Assembly: GCA_002389675.1 (NCBI GenBank)
Contig: DGQF01000055.1
Span: forward strand, 134,257-198,256
Origin: Gammaproteobacteria bacterium UBA4421
Lineage (GTDB): Bacteria > Pseudomonadota > Gammaproteobacteria > Pseudomonadales > Azotimanducaceae
Length of the DNA: 64,000 nt
Direction: 5' to 3'
The notes beneath the pieces were generated by a model. It made no database searches and was not told where the DNA came from. It worked only from the letters and a program-made list of their open reading frames with translations. Of the stretch, positions 62,058 to 64,000 are shown in pieces. The translations under genes and the position numbers were made by a program. How positions within the stretch are numbered: the stretch's first letter is position 1; every line of letters starts with the position of its first letter.

Positions 62058-62504
62058 CTAGTTCAACATGTCCATCATAAACGCTGAGTTTTCAAATGGT
62101 GTAAAGGCGACCTGTTTCCCGTCCTTCATTGTCGCCATATGCAGCGCCTGAGTCTGCTTGCCTTGGATAGTGATGTTTACATGAATAAAGACCCTGTCGC
62201 CGGCCTCAAAAAATGCGATCGGCTCGACGTTAAAGTCAGGCCAGAGCTTGGAGATATTGTCGAATACGTTCTCAATAATTGCTTGTTTACCGACATAAGT
62301 TCCTGAGTAGGGTAGGCCCTCCAAGATTGTCCAAACGACATCATCACTGTGTTCCGCTTTCCAAGCTTCCATATCACCTCTAGCAAAAGAGGCATAAGCC
62401 GCCTTCATAGCCTCTACATTTGCCGAGTCCTTTCCTGTTTCGTGATGTCCTGCATGCACAAGGCATGATGCACACAACACAATTGCCGCAAAAAAATATC
62501 TCAT
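62058..62504 (-). CDS. SnoaL/NTF2-like exported protein
   Basis: The 148-residue protein has a signal peptide (MRYFFAAIVLCASCLVHAG) and an NTF2-like cone fold: MKAAYASFARGDMEAW, VVWTILEGLPYSGTYVGKQA, and a beta-rich C-terminus. SnoaL-like proteins bind or isomerise small hydrophobic molecules; the role is unknown here. ATG 62502-62504 is preferred over the upstream open frame because it gives a clean signal peptide and follows GGAG. Confidence 0.8.
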   Translation of the reverse strand: MRYFFAAIVLCASCLVHAGHHETGKDSANVEAMKAAYASFARGDMEAWKAEHSDDVVWTILEGLPYSGTYVGKQAIIENVFDNISKLWPDFNVEPIAFFEAGDRVFIHVNITIQGKQTQALHMATMKDGKQVAFTPFENSAFMMDMLN

Positions 62505-62678
62505 TGACCTGCTCCTGATTAAAGGTGTCTGTGGGTATCGAGTCTCAACTATACCCTTATGAGATATTGCTGATAAGCCAACACTCCTTATGGAGGTTAA
62601 ATTTTTCTTATTCAAGAAAAGAACTCTGATGATACAAAAGGGTGCCGTTGAGAAAAGACGCTGCTCAGTACGGGTTCT

Positions 62679-62977
62679 GTGCCCTTGTTGTTTACAGCAG
62701 GAATGGCCAATAGTGGATTAGAAGTTACTGGATGTGACATTGCGCCAGAGCGTAATGCCAGTGCCATCGAGAAGGCGAATTTAGACATCGTAAAGTGCAA
62801 CATTGAACACGAAACTTTCTCTTTCATGACCGCGCTTATTCTTGTAACGCGGACGTTTATGATGGATATGCGAAGCTAGAAAAATTGGGCCACATGGGTC
62901 ACGTTCGAGAGTACACCACGAAAGAAGTGACTTCGTTTCTAACAAAAGTAAGTTTTAAAGTGGAACACGACATTTGA
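62679..62977 (+). pseudogene. Broken SAM methyltransferase gene
   Basis: Frame 1 from 62679 reads SGLEVTGCDIAPERNASAIE and NLDIVKCNIEHE, the acidic-loop region and following part of a Rossmann methyltransferase. After about 62840 the frame shifts, and a second frame from 62855 to TGA 62977 reads VYDGYAKLEKLGHMGHVREY then TTKEVTSFLTKVSFKVEHD, which fits the C-terminal part of the same kind of enzyme. The middle is missing and the start is lost, so this is a decayed gene. It lies in the eroded stretch behind tRNA-Gly. Confidence 0.65.
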
Positions 62978-63117
62978 CATGCAAACTGATGTAGCATCGC
63001 ATGTTTAGTGGCATCTGCGATGCACTGCGCAAAGGCTCGCTGAGTTCATTGGGTCTCCAGGTGAGCAAGTTCATGCGGCGTTAGTACATGGTGTTTAAAT
63101 ATCTGATGGGAATCATT

Positions 63118-64000
63118 ATGCAAACAATGAGATATGCCACATTTTGTCTTATACTCGCAACAGGCATGAGTGCCGGCGCCCAGGCCAATGAAAAGCTGTC
63201 CGCACTTATTGAAAAAGCTGCGGGCGGCCAAGTGACGAGTCTGCTCTTTTACTCTCAACAGGAGCGAGACACAGCCTTCAAGCATATCGATGCATTAGCG
63301 CCAACAAGGGCTATTGAAGCTGGTGGCAACATTTATAGGTTGCCTAAGGCCCTGCAAGATTTCTCTGCTCTGAGCTACACACTAGAAGACAAAGACTATT
63401 CGTTTTCTGACTACCTCAGCATGCCTGAGACAAAAGGATTTCTTGTCTGGCAGGACGGCAAGATTTTGCTAGAGCACTATGGAACCGGTCACGATGCGAG
63501 CACCTTGTGGGTGTCATTTTCCGTTTCCAAGTCTGTGACCTCAATGTTGGTTGGCGCAGCGATACAAGACGGTTATATCAAAAGTGTGGATGAGCCTGCA
63601 GTTCACTATGTATCTCGATTGAGAGGGACTGACTACGATAGCGCCAGCATAAAAAACGTATTGCAAATGGCATCAGGCCTTGGCTGGAGTGAGGACTATG
63701 CAGATCCAAAATCCGATGTTGCCCAAGCCGGGGGAGCCAATGGCGTACAACTCGTAAACTACCTAGCCGGGCTGAAGCGCGAAGCACCAGCCGGTGAAAA
63801 GTTTAACTACAACACCGGCGAAACCAATTTAGTGGGCGAGATATTGCGCTCTGCTATCGGCAACAATGCATCCAGCTACTTGACCCATAAAATATGGCAA
63901 CCTTTTGGCATGGAAAGTGATGCCACTTGGTTGCTCGGCAGCCCAGGCGGTGGTGAAACTGGTGGCTGCTGCATCAACGCAACACTGCGCGACTATGCTC
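63118..64000 (+). CDS. Beta-lactamase-family serine hydrolase (class C-like), partial
   Basis: From ATG 63118 an open frame of at least 294 residues runs off the window. It has a signal peptide (CLILATGMSAGAQA), the S-x-x-K motif in SFSVSKS (Ser 135 and Lys 138) and FNYNTGE, in the place of the Y-x-N motif. Similar proteins are often esterases or carboxypeptidases, not drug-resistance enzymes; the function is not settled. The C-terminal K-T-G or H-x-G motif lies outside the window. Confidence 0.85.
   Translation, partial: MQTMRYATFCLILATGMSAGAQANEKLSALIEKAAGGQVTSLLFYSQQERDTAFKHIDALAPTRAIEAGGNIYRLPKALQDFSALSYTLEDKDYSFSDYLSMPETKGFLVWQDGKILLEHYGTGHDASTLWVSFSVSKSVTSMLVGAAIQDGYIKSVDEPAVHYVSRLRGTDYDSASIKNVLQMASGLGWSEDYADPKSDVAQAGGANGVQLVNYLAGLKREAPAGEKFNYNTGETNLVGEILRSAIGNNASSYLTHKIWQPFGMESDATWLLGSPGGGETGGCCINATLRDYA

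Noticed and set aside
63060..63095. GCGTTAGTAC looked like the end of an integron attC site
   Set aside because: No matching left core site or paired inner sites are found, and there is no integrase or cassette array.

Overview
This window looks like the chromosome of a marine, aerobic, heterotrophic gammaproteobacterium, probably close to the Cellvibrionales/OMG assemblage (Halieaceae or Spongiibacteraceae-like). That placement is an inference from gene content: lipoproteins and an outer-membrane DUF481 protein (Gram-negative), a glucosylglycerate osmolyte locus (marine life), and a very dense set of acyl-CoA, SDR, CaiB/BaiF and P450 genes. There are two tRNA genes, tRNA-Glu(UUC) and tRNA-Gly(GCC). 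No rRNA operon, CRISPR array, intact insertion sequence or intact prophage is visible.

Layout. 1-9000: housekeeping and envelope genes (prc fragment, FKBP lipoprotein, MFS transporter, pdxH, a lipoprotein, a crotonase, a Nudix hydrolase, a DUF815 ATPase, a DUF481 outer-membrane protein), with a 42-codon remnant of a thiolase at 4342-4470. 9049-11700: tRNA-Glu followed by a minus-strand cluster with an RRM-domain stub, small ORFs, a CDP-alcohol phosphatidyltransferase and a cytidylyltransferase; this stretch is gene-poor and looks accessory. 11700-28240: an exported methyltransferase-like lipoprotein, a purine phosphoribosyltransferase, a glucosylglycerate module (phosphatase, synthase, opposing phosphorylase, Na+ symporter), a purine module (NCS2 permease, two NUP proteins flanking an exported adenosine deaminase), a PhyH dioxygenase, a DUF2878 protein and a tail-to-tail histidine kinase/response regulator pair.

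28400-55000: catabolic region. A class III aminotransferase and an SDR lead into a propionyl-CoA to succinyl-CoA set (methylmalonyl-CoA mutase and epimerase on +, both propionyl-CoA carboxylase subunits on -). Then come two CaiB/BaiF CoA-transferases, a haloalkane-dehalogenase-like hydrolase, an acyl-CoA dehydrogenase pair, a TetR regulator, crotonase, several SDRs, a cytochrome P450, a ThuA-like protein, a truncated haemoglobin, a DUF35/thiolase pair and an LLM oxidoreductase. Together these suggest hydroxylation, CoA activation and beta-oxidation of a branched or sterol-like side chain, with propionyl-CoA going to succinyl-CoA. The substrate itself is not visible in the sequence.

55000-64000: alpha/beta hydrolase, M50 protease, a second MFS transporter, the two hydantoinase/oxoprolinase subunits, tRNA-Gly, and behind it a decayed patch (possible phage terminase scrap, methyltransferase pseudogene) with a SnoaL-like protein and a beta-lactamase-family hydrolase that runs off the end.

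The best candidates for something undescribed are: (1) a minus-strand mini-transcript at 29802-29923 with a Shine-Dalgarno site fully complementary to the 16S 3' end, a 12-codon ORF, two hairpins and a T-run; (2) a proposed periplasmic purine-nucleoside salvage route using signal-bearing NUP proteins that have no membrane segments; (3) the cytidylyltransferase/phosphatidyltransferase pair next to tRNA-Glu.
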